Origin: Aquiluna sp. | GTDB lineage: Bacteria; Actinomycetota; Actinomycetes; Actinomycetales; Microbacteriaceae | Length of the DNA stretch: 64,000 bases | Assembly: GCA_018402685.1 (NCBI GenBank) | Contig: JAGYIJ010000002.1 | Location: 558,001-622,000, forward strand | Direction of reading: 5' to 3' | Shown: positions 18,864 through 28,504 of the stretch, in pieces | Layout: each line of letters begins with the position of its first letter | Numbering within the stretch: position 1 is the first letter of the stretch | Notes under the pieces: model-generated | The model's input: the letters and a program-made list of their open reading frames with translations, nothing else | Told to the model about the DNA's origin: nothing | Databases searched by the model: none | Position numbers and translations under genes: made by a program

Positions 18864-19838
18864 CTACCTCCTGGCGGAGAGCTTAAAGGCAGCCGGCCTT
18901 GGCAGATTGGCTGCCTTGCCGGCATCGTGTGGGACAAGCATCGTCTGGGTGGCACCGATCTTGGACTCACCAGAATGAACCACAAGGTCCAAATAGGGAG
19001 TGTTTCGGTTCAGAAGCGCCAAGGCAATCGAACCGTCCTCATAGTGCAGTGCTCCTTGAACAATGTGGCCGATGACCTTTTCTTGATAGCTGATCTCATC
19101 ACCACTGGCTGCAATCATGTCGCCCTGCTCTAGGTGCAGCAGGGCAAGCCTTCTGGGTGGGTGTCCAAGATTGTGCACCTTGGAAACACTCTCCTGGCCC
19201 CGGTAGCAACCCTTGGATAGGTGCACCGCAGAATTCAGCCAGTCATACTCGTGCGGCAAGCTGCGCTCATCGATATCTTCAATCTCCGGCCGGCCAGCCG
19301 CTATCCGAAGTGCGTGATAGGCCATGAGGCCGGCCTTTTCTAAATCGGGTTCAGCCTCGCAAACAACTTCCTGCCAAGAGAACTCTTTGCGCTCTGGGTT
19401 ATAGCTAACCGATGCAGCACTTGGTATTGACCACGGGTCTTGCCAGAGAGGGCCATAGCTTGAAAGATCAGCAAAGGAGCCGTAGCAGTTGAGATCTTCG
19501 CGCTTAGAAACCTCGACCTTTGACCGAAAGCGCATCTTTTGAAGCCACTCGATTAGCGCCTCTATCTTGTCTTTGTGAACCAAGATCATGGCGCCGGAGT
19601 CGGTGACAATGATCTTGAGCTGCTGCTCGATGCGACCATTTGGAGTGAGCAGCAGTGACTCGGTTGAATCCCCCGGAGATAAATTCTGAATGTTTTGGCT
19701 CGTCAGAGAGTGCAGCCAGCTAAGGGTGTCCGGGCCGGTGATTTCTAAAACCCGCTGGTCGCTTCTTTTAACAAAGGCCTGTTTCTCAGCGAGCTTGCGC
19801 TGCTCTAAAAGCGGGTTCCCAAAGTGCTCAGTCGACAA
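18864..19838 (-). CDS. ygfZ: YgfZ/GcvT-family folate-binding protein
   Basis: The 324-residue product resembles the tetrahydrofolate-binding domain of GcvT and carries the family signature KGCYRGQES with its conserved cysteine. YgfZ proteins support assembly or repair of Fe-S clusters. The chosen start is TTG at 19838, giving MSTEHFGNP, which overlaps the end of the nitrobindin-like gene by 11 bases. The longer ORF reading back to 19925 only reads the neighbouring gene in another frame. The C-terminal beta-barrel region (VIGHIVQGALHYEDGSIAL) is present. Cytosolic; assignment good. Confidence 0.9.
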   Translation of the reverse strand: MSTEHFGNPLLEQRKLAEKQAFVKRSDQRVLEITGPDTLSWLHSLTSQNIQNLSPGDSTESLLLTPNGRIEQQLKIIVTDSGAMILVHKDKIEALIEWLQKMRFRSKVEVSKREDLNCYGSFADLSSYGPLWQDPWSIPSAASVSYNPERKEFSWQEVVCEAEPDLEKAGLMAYHALRIAAGRPEIEDIDERSLPHEYDWLNSAVHLSKGCYRGQESVSKVHNLGHPPRRLALLHLEQGDMIAASGDEISYQEKVIGHIVQGALHYEDGSIALALLNRNTPYLDLVVHSGESKIGATQTMLVPHDAGKAANLPRPAAFKLSARR

Positions 19839-20424
19839 TCTTTTCCAATCTGGCGGAGGCGTGTGACTTGAGTGGTGAGCCCACGGCTGCCATGTCCCAG
19901 GCCCACAATAGAGCCCCCTCCACAAGACCTAGAACTCGCTGCCCGGAGGAGTATTCCTTGGCATTTGGTGATCTCAAAACCGCATCGGTGGCGATATCAA
20001 TCCGGGGACCCTTGATTTGGCCAAAGTAGAGCTCAGCGATTCCGCTGGGCTGGATGATTAGCGCCTCCATATCAAAACCACCAGCGGCATTGCGCCAAAG
20101 CTCTAGGTCCTCACGAACCGTAATTGCAGGAACGCCAGTGCCGGGCAAGAGCCCGGGACCGGCATCACCGTCATTAGAAGGCCTGGAGAGCATCCAAAAC
20201 CCCTTTTCGCTTGTGACGAGATTGCCATTTGCATCTTGAACTACTGATTCGAAGTCCAATTTGCCATTGGCCATTGGACGAAAACTCAAGGTTTGGAAAA
20301 ACTCAATCTCGGTTGCCGGCTTATCCCCTACCGGGTAGCTAACGACTCCGGATCCACGCCACTCACCAACTAGGAAGGTGAAGGGGGTTAGCTCAATTGG
20401 CAGGTCGTCTGGAATGACGAACAA
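19828..20424 (-). CDS. Nitrobindin-like heme-binding protein (DUF1794 / FABP-like)
   Basis: A 198-residue beta-barrel protein of the THAP4/nitrobindin family. The N-terminal TFLVGEWRGSGVVSYP is the family hallmark, followed by IEFFQTLSFRP, a mid-barrel ITVREDLELWRN, and a C-terminal LLWAWDMAAVG stretch near where the heme-ligand His lies in relatives. Such proteins bind ferric heme and can detoxify peroxynitrite. Start is TTG at 20424, one base after the stop of a 36-residue membrane-peptide gene. Translation is probably coupled to that gene upstream and to ygfZ downstream. Confidence 0.85.
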   Translation of the reverse strand: MFVIPDDLPIELTPFTFLVGEWRGSGVVSYPVGDKPATEIEFFQTLSFRPMANGKLDFESVVQDANGNLVTSEKGFWMLSRPSNDGDAGPGLLPGTGVPAITVREDLELWRNAAGGFDMEALIIQPSGIAELYFGQIKGPRIDIATDAVLRSPNAKEYSSGQRVLGLVEGALLWAWDMAAVGSPLKSHASARLEKIVD

Positions 20425-20425
20425 A

Positions 20426-20536
20426 CTAGCGCTGGCCTTTAAATAGTTTGTAGAGCACCAAAACCGAGATGCCACCAATTGCCAAAACGGCCAGGATCAA
20501 TAGGCCAATAAAGAACAGTTCGATTGCCAAGAGCAT
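20426..20536 (-). CDS. 36-residue single-span membrane peptide
   Basis: Too short for routine gene callers. The ATG at 20536 opens MLLAIELFFIGLLILAVLAI, followed by GGISVLVLYKLFKGQR and a TAG. This is one long hydrophobic helix followed by a positively charged end. The stop sits one base before the TTG of the nitrobindin-like gene. That tight coupling, plus the uninterrupted hydrophobic frame, supports it as real. Function unknown; it may anchor or regulate a neighbour. Confidence 0.6.
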   Translation of the reverse strand: MLLAIELFFIGLLILAVLAIGGISVLVLYKLFKGQR

Positions 20537-20545
20537 GGATAAATC

Positions 20546-20800
20546 CTAACCTGCGAAACTCACTAGTGTCAGGCTACCAAGAATCGCCATGGTGCCGGCT
20601 GAGACATAGACCTGCTGGCGGATTGTGTCTTTTGCCTTGGCCGATATCAGGTGTTCGATACTCACCAGTGCGATGGCCGATGCCGCGATGGCAGCAAACA
20701 GGGTGTAGAGGGCATCGCCAGTGAAGTTCAAAAGGGCTAACAGCCCAAAGACCAGGGTCGCCACCCAAATCGCAACAATCTGCAGCCACTGCTTGCTCAC
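20546..20800 (-). CDS. Small integral membrane protein, unknown function
   Basis: An 84-residue protein with three predicted membrane helices (about residues 6-26, 28-48 and 64-84) and a charged loop HLISAKAKDTIRQQ. The stop is nine bases before the next small membrane-peptide gene, so this is the probable first gene of a unit running into the nitrobindin-like and ygfZ genes. No family recognised. Confidence 0.75.
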   Translation of the reverse strand: MSKQWLQIVAIWVATLVFGLLALLNFTGDALYTLFAAIAASAIALVSIEHLISAKAKDTIRQQVYVSAGTMAILGSLTLVSFAG

Positions 20801-20860
20801 ACCTAAACTTTAGCGAGCTTGGCCCCGCGCACTATCATTTCACTAGGCGGAAGGGCGATT

Positions 20861-21514
20861 ATGGCAGTGTTGTTGTGCATTTCCGCCGAGCGGGTAAACC
20901 CACTACAGCCCCTAGAAATCCTCGGTCACCAACTGAACATTGTTGGGTTTGACCCCCAAGACCTCTCCGATGCACCAAGGCATGACCTGGTAGTGCTCGA
21001 TGCAAGGCAAAACGTTCTTGGAGCCAAGAGCGTGGCAAGAATCATCGCGGCAGCGCAGTGGCAAAAGCCAATGCTGCTGGTGGTCTCAGATGGCGTTATT
21101 GCCGCGGTCAACCAGGAGTGGGGCGCCACCGACTTCATTTTGGATAGCGCTTCCTTGGCCGAAGTCGATGTCCGGGTCAGGCTGCTGCTTGCCGGCAAGG
21201 AAGCTGCAAAGACCCCGGACAAGATTGAGACCGGGCTAGTCATTGACCTAGAGAGCTACAGCGCAAAAATTGGGGGCAGATCACTTGATCTCACCTTTAA
21301 AGAGTTTGAGCTACTGCGCTATCTGAACGAGAACCCGGGAAGAGTTTTCTCTCGTGAGCAGCTGCTGAGTGAGGTCTGGGGCTACGACTACTTTGGTGGC
21401 ACCAGGACCGTTGATGTTCACATCAGACGTCTGCGGGCAAAGCTAGGCGAACACGAGTCAATTATTGGCACCGTGAGAAACGTCGGCTACCGGCTCGAAG
21501 TCCACGCTGATTGA
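20861..21514 (+). CDS. glnR: GlnR-type orphan OmpR-family regulator
   Basis: The 217-residue regulator has a degenerate receiver-like N-terminal domain (HDLVVLDARQN keeps the central Asp but the acidic pair at the start is missing: AVLLCISAERV). Its winged-helix domain is nearly identical to actinobacterial GlnR: LDLTFKEFELLRYL, GRVFSREQLLSEVWGYDYFGG, TRTVDVHIRRLRAKL, IIGTVRNVGYR. GlnR is the global nitrogen regulator of actinomycetes and works without a dedicated kinase. The ATG at 20861 follows GGCGGAAGGG and aligns with known GlnR starts. An upstream in-frame extension to 20819 is not supported. Confidence 0.9.
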   Translation: MAVLLCISAERVNPLQPLEILGHQLNIVGFDPQDLSDAPRHDLVVLDARQNVLGAKSVARIIAAAQWQKPMLLVVSDGVIAAVNQEWGATDFILDSASLAEVDVRVRLLLAGKEAAKTPDKIETGLVIDLESYSAKIGGRSLDLTFKEFELLRYLNENPGRVFSREQLLSEVWGYDYFGGTRTVDVHIRRLRAKLGEHESIIGTVRNVGYRLEVHAD

Positions 21515-21521
21515 AAAAATA

Positions 21522-21543
21522 GTTCACCCACAGGTAACCCGTA
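21522..21543 (+). promoter_or_regulatory. PHO-box-like direct repeat upstream of ppk
   Basis: GTTCACC at 21522 and GGTAACC at 21533 are spaced exactly 11 bases start to start, matching the actinobacterial PHO box (11-bp direct repeats with GTTCACC core). It lies just before ppk, a classic target of the phosphate regulator. Binding is inferred. Confidence 0.6.
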
Positions 21544-21549
21544 AGTGGA

Positions 21550-23674
21550 ATGATTGAGCGCATGTCAGAAGAGACCCAGGTCATTTTCCTGCCCGAGACG
21601 CAACCCGATTTGCCACTCGACAGGTTCCTGGACCGCGAACTGAGCTGGTTGGATTTCAACCAGCGCGTGCTCGAGCTTGCTGAGGACTCTTCCATTCCGC
21701 TTTTAGAGCGAGTGAACTTTCTAAGCATCTTCGCCTCGAACCTGGATGAATTTTTCATGGTCCGGGTCGCCTCGCTCAAAAGACGCATTGCAACCGGCAT
21801 TGCAACACAATCCGCCTCCGGACTGTCACCCCAGGAGGTGCTGGGGCAGATCTCCGAGCGCACCAGAGATCTGCAACAGCGCCATGCCAACCTCTTTGCA
21901 GGAGAGATCTCCAGCACCCTTGGTTCTCACGGCATTCAAATAGTGCACTGGTCCACCCTCAACGATGAGGAGAAGGAGCAGTTGCGGGATTACTTCATGA
22001 ACCAGGTTTTCCCAGTGCTAACACCATTGGCAGTGGACCCCGCGCACCCGTTCCCCTATATCTCCGGGCTATCACTAAACCTCGCGGTGGTACTCAGAAA
22101 CCCAAAGACTGCCGGTCAGCACTTTGCAAGAGTGAAGGTGCCACCGCTTTTGCCTCGCTTTGTTGAGGTCCCTGGAGAAACCAAGCGCTATGTTCCGCTG
22201 GAAGATGTCATGGGTGAGTTCATCAATGAACTCTTTCCCGGCATGGAGGTCCTCCAGCACCACACCTTCCGCGTCACCCGAAACGAAGACCTCGAGGTCG
22301 ACGAGGACGAGGGCGAAAACCTTTTAGTCCAGCTTGAAAAAGAGCTCTTGAGAAGAAGATTCGGTCCTCCGGTCAGACTCGAGGTCGCCGAGGATATCGA
22401 CCCGCAGGTCTTGGAGCTATTGCAGCGCGAGCTCAGCGTGAAGGACTACGACGTTTTCCACCTCCCAGAACCACTAGATCTCAAGAGCCTCAGCGCCCTG
22501 GCATTTTTGCCAATACCGGAGCTTCAGGTTTGAACCGCACGCCATCACCACCAACAGATATCTCGAGGCCGATGAGGATGAGGCAGCAGACATCTTTGCC
22601 TCGCTTCGCGAGCGCGAGGTTTTGGTGCACCACCCGTATGAATCATTTGCAACGAGCGTGCAGGCATTTTTGGAGCAGGCTGCAAATGATCCTCAGGTGC
22701 TGGCTATTAAGCAGACCCTCTACCGCACATCAGGTGACTCCCCCATTATTGATGCCCTGATCGATGCTGCCGAGGCTGGCAAGCAGGTGCTGGCACTGGT
22801 TGAGATCAAGGCCAGGTTCGATGAGCAAAACAACATTGGCTGGGCAAGAAAGCTCGAGGCTGCCGGCGTGCACGTGGTCTACGGGCTAGTTGGTCTAAAG
22901 ACCCACTGCAAGCTCTCACTGGTTATTCGCCAAGAGGGCTCCATGCTCAGGCGCTACTGCCATGTTGGCACCGGTAACTACAACCCAAAGACAGCTCGCT
23001 ACTACGAGGACCTAGGGCTTCTCACCTCTAGAGAGTCAGTGGGCGAAGACCTAACCAAGCTGTTCAACCAGCTCTCTGGCTACGCGTCAGAGCCACAGTT
23101 CCGCTCGCTGCTGACCTCACCGGTTGGAGTGCGCGAGGGCCTCACAATGCGCATCCGTCGCGAGGCGGAGCACCAGCTCGCCGGTCGCCCAGCCAGAATT
23201 CGTTTCAAGATGAACTCGCTGGTTGACGAGCAAATCATTGACGAGCTCTACTTCGCCTCGATGGCAGGAGTCCCAATCGACATTCTGGTTCGAGGCATGT
23301 GTGCAATTAAGCCCGGTGTGCCAGGGCTCTCAGAGACCGTGAAGGTGCACTCGATCCTTGGTCGCTACCTCGAGCACAGCCGCATCTTCTCGTTTGCCAA
23401 TGGCGGAGACCCCGATGTCTTTATCGGCTCTGCCGACATGATGCACCGCAACCTTGATCGCAGGGTCGAGGCCCTGGTCAAGATCACTCAGACCGACCAG
23501 CTCAAAGAGCTGCACGAGCTCTTTGAGCTTGGCATGAGTGACGATGTTTCGGTTTGGGAGCTTGATTCCTCCGGAGTGTGGTCAAGAGAAACCCTTTCCC
23601 CAACAGGGGAAAAACTGCTAGACATGCAGGACGAACAAATGGCTCGTACCCTGAAGAAAAAGCGGAGTAGGTAG
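21550..23674 (+). CDS. ppk1: Polyphosphate kinase 1 (frameshifted mid-gene)
   Basis: Makes polyphosphate from ATP. The N and head domains read from 21550 ([32 protein letters not shown]). The frame breaks at 22523-22528, where one surplus base converts [14 protein letters not shown] into LQV and a stop. The remainder continues in the next frame: [43 protein letters not shown], the phospho-His motif [11 protein letters not shown], then [18 protein letters not shown]. Every PPK1 domain is present at normal length (about 707 residues). A PHO-box-like repeat lies directly upstream. The gene overlaps the following NUDIX gene by one base. Confidence 0.95.
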
Positions 23675-24615
23675 TGACAGTATTCGCAGCCGGCGTGATT
23701 TGCTGGCGAGAGGTTAAAGGTGAAACTCTCTTTGCCCTTGTCTACCGCGAAAAATACGACGACTGGGGTTTTGCCAAGGGCAAACAGGATCCAGGTGAGG
23801 AACTTTGCGAGACCGCGGTTCGAGAGAGCCTGGAAGAACTGGGTCTCAAGATCAAGCTGGGGAGAAAGCTCTCCACCATCAGCTACGAGCTAGCCAATGG
23901 AGATGACAAAGAGGTTCACTACTGGGCATCTAAGGTCACCGACAAGGCGCTCAGGAGATCTACTTTCAAACCAAACTCCGAGATAGCCAAGGTCGAATGG
24001 CACAACGCCCAATCGGCACTCAAGCTCTTGAGTTACTCCCACGACAAAGCGCTTCTAAAGGAGGTGCTGGAGCTAGCCAAGGAAAAGGAGTTAGAGACCA
24101 GGGCACTCATAGTCCTGCGTCACGCCAAGGCCACCCCGAGATCTGATTGGTCCAAGGGCGAAAAGTCCAGGCCGCTTCTTCCCAGGGGCGAGCAGCAGGC
24201 CTACCGGCTAGTGGTGCAGCTGGCCTCCTACGGACCCAAGAAACTGATCACCAGTCCCTGGCGAAGGTGCAAGGACACGGTGCTGCCCTATGCCAAAGCG
24301 ACCCACCGCCAGCTCTTGGAGCGCTCTCAGCTCAGTGAATATTCAGCGGAGAAAAACCCAAAGAAAGCCAAGCGGCTAATTGAAGACATCTTTGAAGGTA
24401 GCGACTCGACACTGATTTGCACCCACCGTCCAGCACTGCCCAAGGTGTTGGATGCAATTTCCCAGCATGCCAGGTTGGATCTCAAGCCCGCCATCGCAGA
24501 GGCTTCTACTCTTGAGCCGGGAGCGTTCATCGTGATTCGGCTGAGCATGGACAAAAAACCAAGGGTGGTTTCGATCGAGCGAATCAGCCAAGATGCTCAG
24601 GTTTTGCAGATTTAG
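23674..24615 (+). CDS. mutT1: MutT1-type NUDIX hydrolase fused to SixA-like histidine phosphatase
   Basis: A 313-residue two-domain enzyme. The NUDIX domain (residues 1-135) has the box GKQDPGEEL ... RESLEELG. The second domain (about 140-310) has the phosphohistidine motif VLRHAKAT and later TLICTHRPAL with the second catalytic His. Mycobacterial MutT1 with this architecture cleaves 8-oxo-dGTP and diadenosine polyphosphates, with the phosphatase domain finishing the reaction. GTG start overlapping the ppk stop (TAGTG) indicates coupling with polyphosphate metabolism. Cytosolic. Confidence 0.92.
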   Translation: MTVFAAGVICWREVKGETLFALVYREKYDDWGFAKGKQDPGEELCETAVRESLEELGLKIKLGRKLSTISYELANGDDKEVHYWASKVTDKALRRSTFKPNSEIAKVEWHNAQSALKLLSYSHDKALLKEVLELAKEKELETRALIVLRHAKATPRSDWSKGEKSRPLLPRGEQQAYRLVVQLASYGPKKLITSPWRRCKDTVLPYAKATHRQLLERSQLSEYSAEKNPKKAKRLIEDIFEGSDSTLICTHRPALPKVLDAISQHARLDLKPAIAEASTLEPGAFIVIRLSMDKKPRVVSIERISQDAQVLQI

Positions 24616-24728
24616 GCAATTTGTTTGCCTGCCGTTCACCTAATTAATACGCCAAAGTTAGCTCGCCTCTGAAGAGTGTTGCCCGAGGCAGGCAGTCTGC
24701 CTTACAAAATCTCACAAGGAGACTTATT

Positions 24729-25739
24729 TTGAAAAAGAAACTACTATCAGCAGCCGCGCTAATGTCGGCTTCTGTTCTAGTACTGGCAGGCTGTGCAGCA
24801 GAGTCAGAGTCAGAGCCTGCCGCAACCGTAACCGTAACCGCAGCTGACGGCACCGAGACCACTGAGACCGTAGAGGCACTATCGGGTTCAATCCTGGTTG
24901 ACGGCTCTTCAACCGTAGGTCCAGCATCTGAGGTTGCAGCTGAGCTATTCATGGAGACCGAGCCAGGCGTTCGCGTTTCTGTAAACATCTCCGGTACCGG
25001 TGGTGGATTCGAGAAGTTCTGCAACGGTGAGACCGATGCTTCAAACGCTTCTCGCTTCATCAAGGAGTCTGAGGAAGAGGCTTGCTTGGCTAACGGAGTT
25101 TCATACGACTTCGTAACCGTTGCTAACGACGCACTATCGGTGGTTGTAAACAAGGATAACCCACTGCAGTGCATTTCCATCGAGCAGCTTTCCGTAATGT
25201 GGAACCAGGATGCTTCAGGCACCATCATGAAGTGGGGCGATGTTCCAGGAATGCCAGCCGAGATTGCTGACATCGACATCCAGCTTTACGGTCCAGGAAC
25301 CGACTCCGGAACCTTCGACTTCTTCACCGAGGAGGTCAACGGGGACTCTGGAAACATCCGTAACGACTACATCAACATTGGTGAGGACGACCTACTGGCT
25401 GTTCAGGGTGTTTCCGGTGGTATTGGCGCAATGGGATTCATCCCTTACTCCTACTACCAGGAGAACCTAGACACTGTAAAGGCTCTTGAAATCGATGGTG
25501 GCTCAGGCTGCATCGCTCCAACCCTGGAGAACGTTCAGAACCTAAGCTACGCGCCTCTAGGTCGCGGTCTATTCACCTACTTCTCTGACACCGCACTAGC
25601 CCGTCCAGAGGTAGTAGCGTTCGCTGAGTTCCTAGTGAACGAGACCGAGCTAATCAACACCACTGCTGGCTACGTAGGACTAACTCCTGCACAGCAGACC
25701 GAAGCTCTTGCCAAGATCGCCGTATTGGCTGGCAAGTAG
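24729..25739 (+). CDS. pstS: Phosphate ABC transporter, phosphate-binding lipoprotein
   Basis: The 336-residue binding protein captures phosphate at the cell surface for PstCAB. It has a lipoprotein signal ending VLAGC, a short Glu/Thr linker, then the PstS fold with ILVDGSSTVGPASEVAAELF and the phosphate loop GPGTDSGTFDFF, plus the ISGTGGGFEKFCNGETDASN motif. The start is TTG at 24729, preceded by AAGGAG. A GTTCACC half-site lies at 24634-24640, about 90 bases upstream, consistent with Pho control, though the second repeat is weak. First gene of pstSCAB. Confidence 0.96.
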   Translation: MKKKLLSAAALMSASVLVLAGCAAESESEPAATVTVTAADGTETTETVEALSGSILVDGSSTVGPASEVAAELFMETEPGVRVSVNISGTGGGFEKFCNGETDASNASRFIKESEEEACLANGVSYDFVTVANDALSVVVNKDNPLQCISIEQLSVMWNQDASGTIMKWGDVPGMPAEIADIDIQLYGPGTDSGTFDFFTEEVNGDSGNIRNDYINIGEDDLLAVQGVSGGIGAMGFIPYSYYQENLDTVKALEIDGGSGCIAPTLENVQNLSYAPLGRGLFTYFSDTALARPEVVAFAEFLVNETELINTTAGYVGLTPAQQTEALAKIAVLAGK

Positions 25740-25786
25740 TAAAGTCGGAAAAAGCTAACGGATTGATGGTTTAGGAGAAGAAGTCC

Positions 25787-26737
25787 ATGAGCTCATCAAT
25801 CCAAGGTGCCCGAAGCCGTTCTGAAAAGAACTCGCTTCGGGCACCGAGCCCCCGAATCGGGGAAAAAATCGTCATCAGCCTGCTGTTTCTAGCATCGGCT
25901 ATCTCGGTTGGCGTCACAATCGCGATCGTAATTTCACTCTTCGCTCCCCTTCCTGGCTTCTTTGACTACGTCTCGCCATGGGAGTTTTTGACCGGGACGC
26001 TTTGGGCCCCGTCCTTTTTAGATTCTTCCTTCGGTGTTCTCCCGCTAGTGGCCGGAACACTGCAAGTTGTCTTCTACGCACTTCTGATCGGCGTTCCGCT
26101 TGGTCTTGGTGCAGCTATCTATCTTTCGGAGTATGCCTCCACACGCGTCCGCAAGACCATCAAGCCAATTCTTGAGGTTCTTGAGGGACTCCCAACCGTT
26201 GCAACCGGTTTGTTTGCAGTCTTTTGGTTCAAGCCGCTAATCCAGGAGCTAACTCCCTGGCTTGAGTGGACCAGCCCGTTCTCAATTGGTGTGGCAGGTA
26301 TCACAGTCGGCATCATCATCATTCCTCTAATCGCTTCGGTCAGTGATGATGCGATGCGCTCAGTACCAGTTGCACTGCGCGAGGGCGCCTACGCCCTTGG
26401 CGCATCGAAGATGCGCGTTGCTGTCAAGGTCGTCCTCCCCGCCGCTATCTCCGGCATCGTGGCATCGTTCGTGCTGGGAGCATCGAGAGCCATTGGTGAG
26501 ACCATGGTCGTGCTTCTGGTTGCCGGTGGTGGTTCCCCTCAGCTCAAGATTGGTTTCACCGAGCCAGCAGGTGCCATGACCGCATTCATCGCATCTCGTG
26601 CGACCGGTGAGATTGCCACCGGAACCATTGATTACTACTCGATCTTTGCGGTGGGCTCACTGTTGTTTGTGATGACTCTCACCATGAACATGATTGCAAT
26701 CTTCTTCGTCAGCAAGTTCCGTGAGGTGTACGACTAA
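25787..26737 (+). CDS. pstC: Phosphate ABC transporter permease PstC
   Basis: A 316-residue inner-membrane permease with a cytoplasmic basic start and six membrane helices. The EAA-type loop that contacts PstB is in PVALREGAYALGASKMRVAVKVVLPAA, followed by GIVASFVLGASRAIGETMVVLL, a signature of PstC. It begins 47 bases after pstS with AGGAGAAG before the ATG. The stop overlaps the pstA start (TAATG). Forms the channel with PstA. Confidence 0.95.
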   Translation: MSSSIQGARSRSEKNSLRAPSPRIGEKIVISLLFLASAISVGVTIAIVISLFAPLPGFFDYVSPWEFLTGTLWAPSFLDSSFGVLPLVAGTLQVVFYALLIGVPLGLGAAIYLSEYASTRVRKTIKPILEVLEGLPTVATGLFAVFWFKPLIQELTPWLEWTSPFSIGVAGITVGIIIIPLIASVSDDAMRSVPVALREGAYALGASKMRVAVKVVLPAAISGIVASFVLGASRAIGETMVVLLVAGGGSPQLKIGFTEPAGAMTAFIASRATGEIATGTIDYYSIFAVGSLLFVMTLTMNMIAIFFVSKFREVYD

Positions 26738-27670
26738 TGGCCCAGAGCATCCCACCAAGAGCTTCCAAGGCAGCTGCAACCGCAGCAGCTGTGACCAACA
26801 GCATCTACAAAGGCGCCAACACCAAGGCTGAGATCCAGGGCATCGCCTTCCGGCTTGTGCTGCTTTCAGCCCTGGGCATTGCCCTGATCATGATTTTCTC
26901 CATCATTGCCTGGGCAGTGGTTGAGGGTGGCGCTAGGAGTCAACCCCGGCCTGTTTCTGAACAACCCCTCCTCCTTCAGACCGGAGGAGGCTGGCTATCG
27001 CCCTGCGATTTTGGGAACCATTCAGCTAATTGGCGGGGTAATCCTGATTATCGTGCCGCTTGGCATCAGCGCAGCGACTTACCTTGAGCTCTTTGCAGAT
27101 CGCACCCGTTGGTACAACAGAATCATTGAGTTGAACATTCAGAACCTCGCGGGTGTGCCATCGATCGTGTTTGGAATCTTGGGTCTCGCGTTTATTGTTA
27201 GAGGCATTTTCGACCTCGGGTTTGTGGTGGCAGCTGGTTCCATGACCGTTGCGATTTTGGTTCTCCCAACAGTTATCTTGGCCTCAAGAGAGGCAATCCG
27301 TGCGGTGCCCTCCTCTTTGCTCGACGGAGCTTTGGCCCTTGGGGCCACAAGGCTGCAGGCGGTTAGGAAGATGGTTCTGCCAGCCGCAGCTCCTGGAATG
27401 CTCACCGGTGTGATCTTGGCCGTGGCCAGGGCCATTGGTGAAGCGGCTCCATTGCTCTTGGTCGGCGCTGCAACCTTCGTGACCTTTGACCCGAACTTCT
27501 GGGACGGCGGTTACTCCGCTCTACCAGTAATGATCTACAGCTACGCCGGCAGACCACAAGAGGAATTCCACGTCCTCGCAGCCGCCGGCGTTCTGGTAAT
27601 GCTCGTCGTACTCTTCTTCATCAACTCAATCGCAGTTTGGCTGCGAGCCCGCTTCGAGAGGACCTGGTAG
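26737..27670 (+). CDS. pstA: Phosphate ABC transporter permease PstA (frameshifted)
   Basis: Partner permease of PstC. The N-terminal region up to [11 protein letters not shown] reads from 26737. A surplus base at about 26934-26939 shifts the remainder into the next frame, where it continues [13 protein letters not shown], then the EAA loop [26 protein letters not shown] and [17 protein letters not shown]. With the base removed the protein has about 310 residues and six helices, as expected. It overlaps pstC by one base and precedes pstB by five. Confidence 0.92.
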
Positions 27671-27675
27671 AAAAA

Positions 27676-28470
27676 ATGGAACAAGCAGCAAAGAACGAGG
27701 TCTTCTCGCTCAAGGACATGAGTGTCCACTACGGCAGCAGCCTTGCCGTTGACAGCGTGAACCTCCCAATCTACGAGAACGAGATCACCGCTCTGATTGG
27801 CCCCTCTGGTTGCGGTAAGTCCACGGTTCTTCGAAGCCTGAACCGCATGAATGACCTAATCCCATCGGCCAAGGTCGGCGGCGAGGTCCTCTACCACGGC
27901 CAGGACATGTATGGATCAGACGTTGACCCAGTGCAGGTTCGCAAGGTCATCGGCATGGTGTTCCAAAAGCCAAACCCATTCCCCAAATCCATCTACGACA
28001 ACATTGCATTTGGTCCGCAGACCCTTGGGATGAAGGGCAACATGGACGAAATCGTGGAGGGCGCTCTCAAGCAGGCTGCTCTCTGGGATGACGTAAAGGA
28101 CCGCCTCAAGGACAACGCCTTTGGAATGTCCGGCGGTCAGCAGCAGCGTCTTTGCATCGCAAGAGCGATTGCCGTGAAGCCAGATGTGATTTTGATGGAC
28201 GAGCCATGTTCCGCTCTGGACCCAATCTCGACCTTCAAGATTGAGGATTTGATGATGGAGCTCAAGAAGGACTACACCATCGTCATCGTCACCCACAACA
28301 TGCAGCAGGCAGCTCGCGTTGCCGACCGCACCGCATTCTTCACCGTAGACACCAGCCGCGGTGAGGGATCTCGGGTGGGAACGCTTGTCGAGCACGACGA
28401 AACAACCAAGATCTTCTCTAACCCTTCAGACGAGAGAACCCTCGACTACGTCACCGGAAAATTTGGCTAG
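27676..28470 (+). CDS. pstB: Phosphate ABC transporter ATP-binding protein PstB
   Basis: The ATPase of the phosphate importer. The ATG at 27676 gives [20 protein letters not shown]. Walker A is [20 protein letters not shown] (the RMND extension is typical of PstB), Q-loop [15 protein letters not shown], signature [14 protein letters not shown], Walker [14 protein letters not shown], and switch [11 protein letters not shown]. 264 residues, normal length. An in-frame reading back to 27637 lies within pstA and is not used. Last gene of the pst operon. Confidence 0.96.
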   Translation: MEQAAKNEVFSLKDMSVHYGSSLAVDSVNLPIYENEITALIGPSGCGKSTVLRSLNRMNDLIPSAKVGGEVLYHGQDMYGSDVDPVQVRKVIGMVFQKPNPFPKSIYDNIAFGPQTLGMKGNMDEIVEGALKQAALWDDVKDRLKDNAFGMSGGQQQRLCIARAIAVKPDVILMDEPCSALDPISTFKIEDLMMELKKDYTIVIVTHNMQQAARVADRTAFFTVDTSRGEGSRVGTLVEHDETTKIFSNPSDERTLDYVTGKFG

Positions 28471-28504
28471 AAACAAAACCAAGGCTTTTTAGGTTAGGTC
28501 TTCC

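Noticed and set aside
22523-22533. Programmed ribosomal frameshift in ppk
   Set aside because: No slippery heptamer or stimulatory structure at the site, and similar breaks occur in many unrelated genes here, so an assembly indel is simpler.
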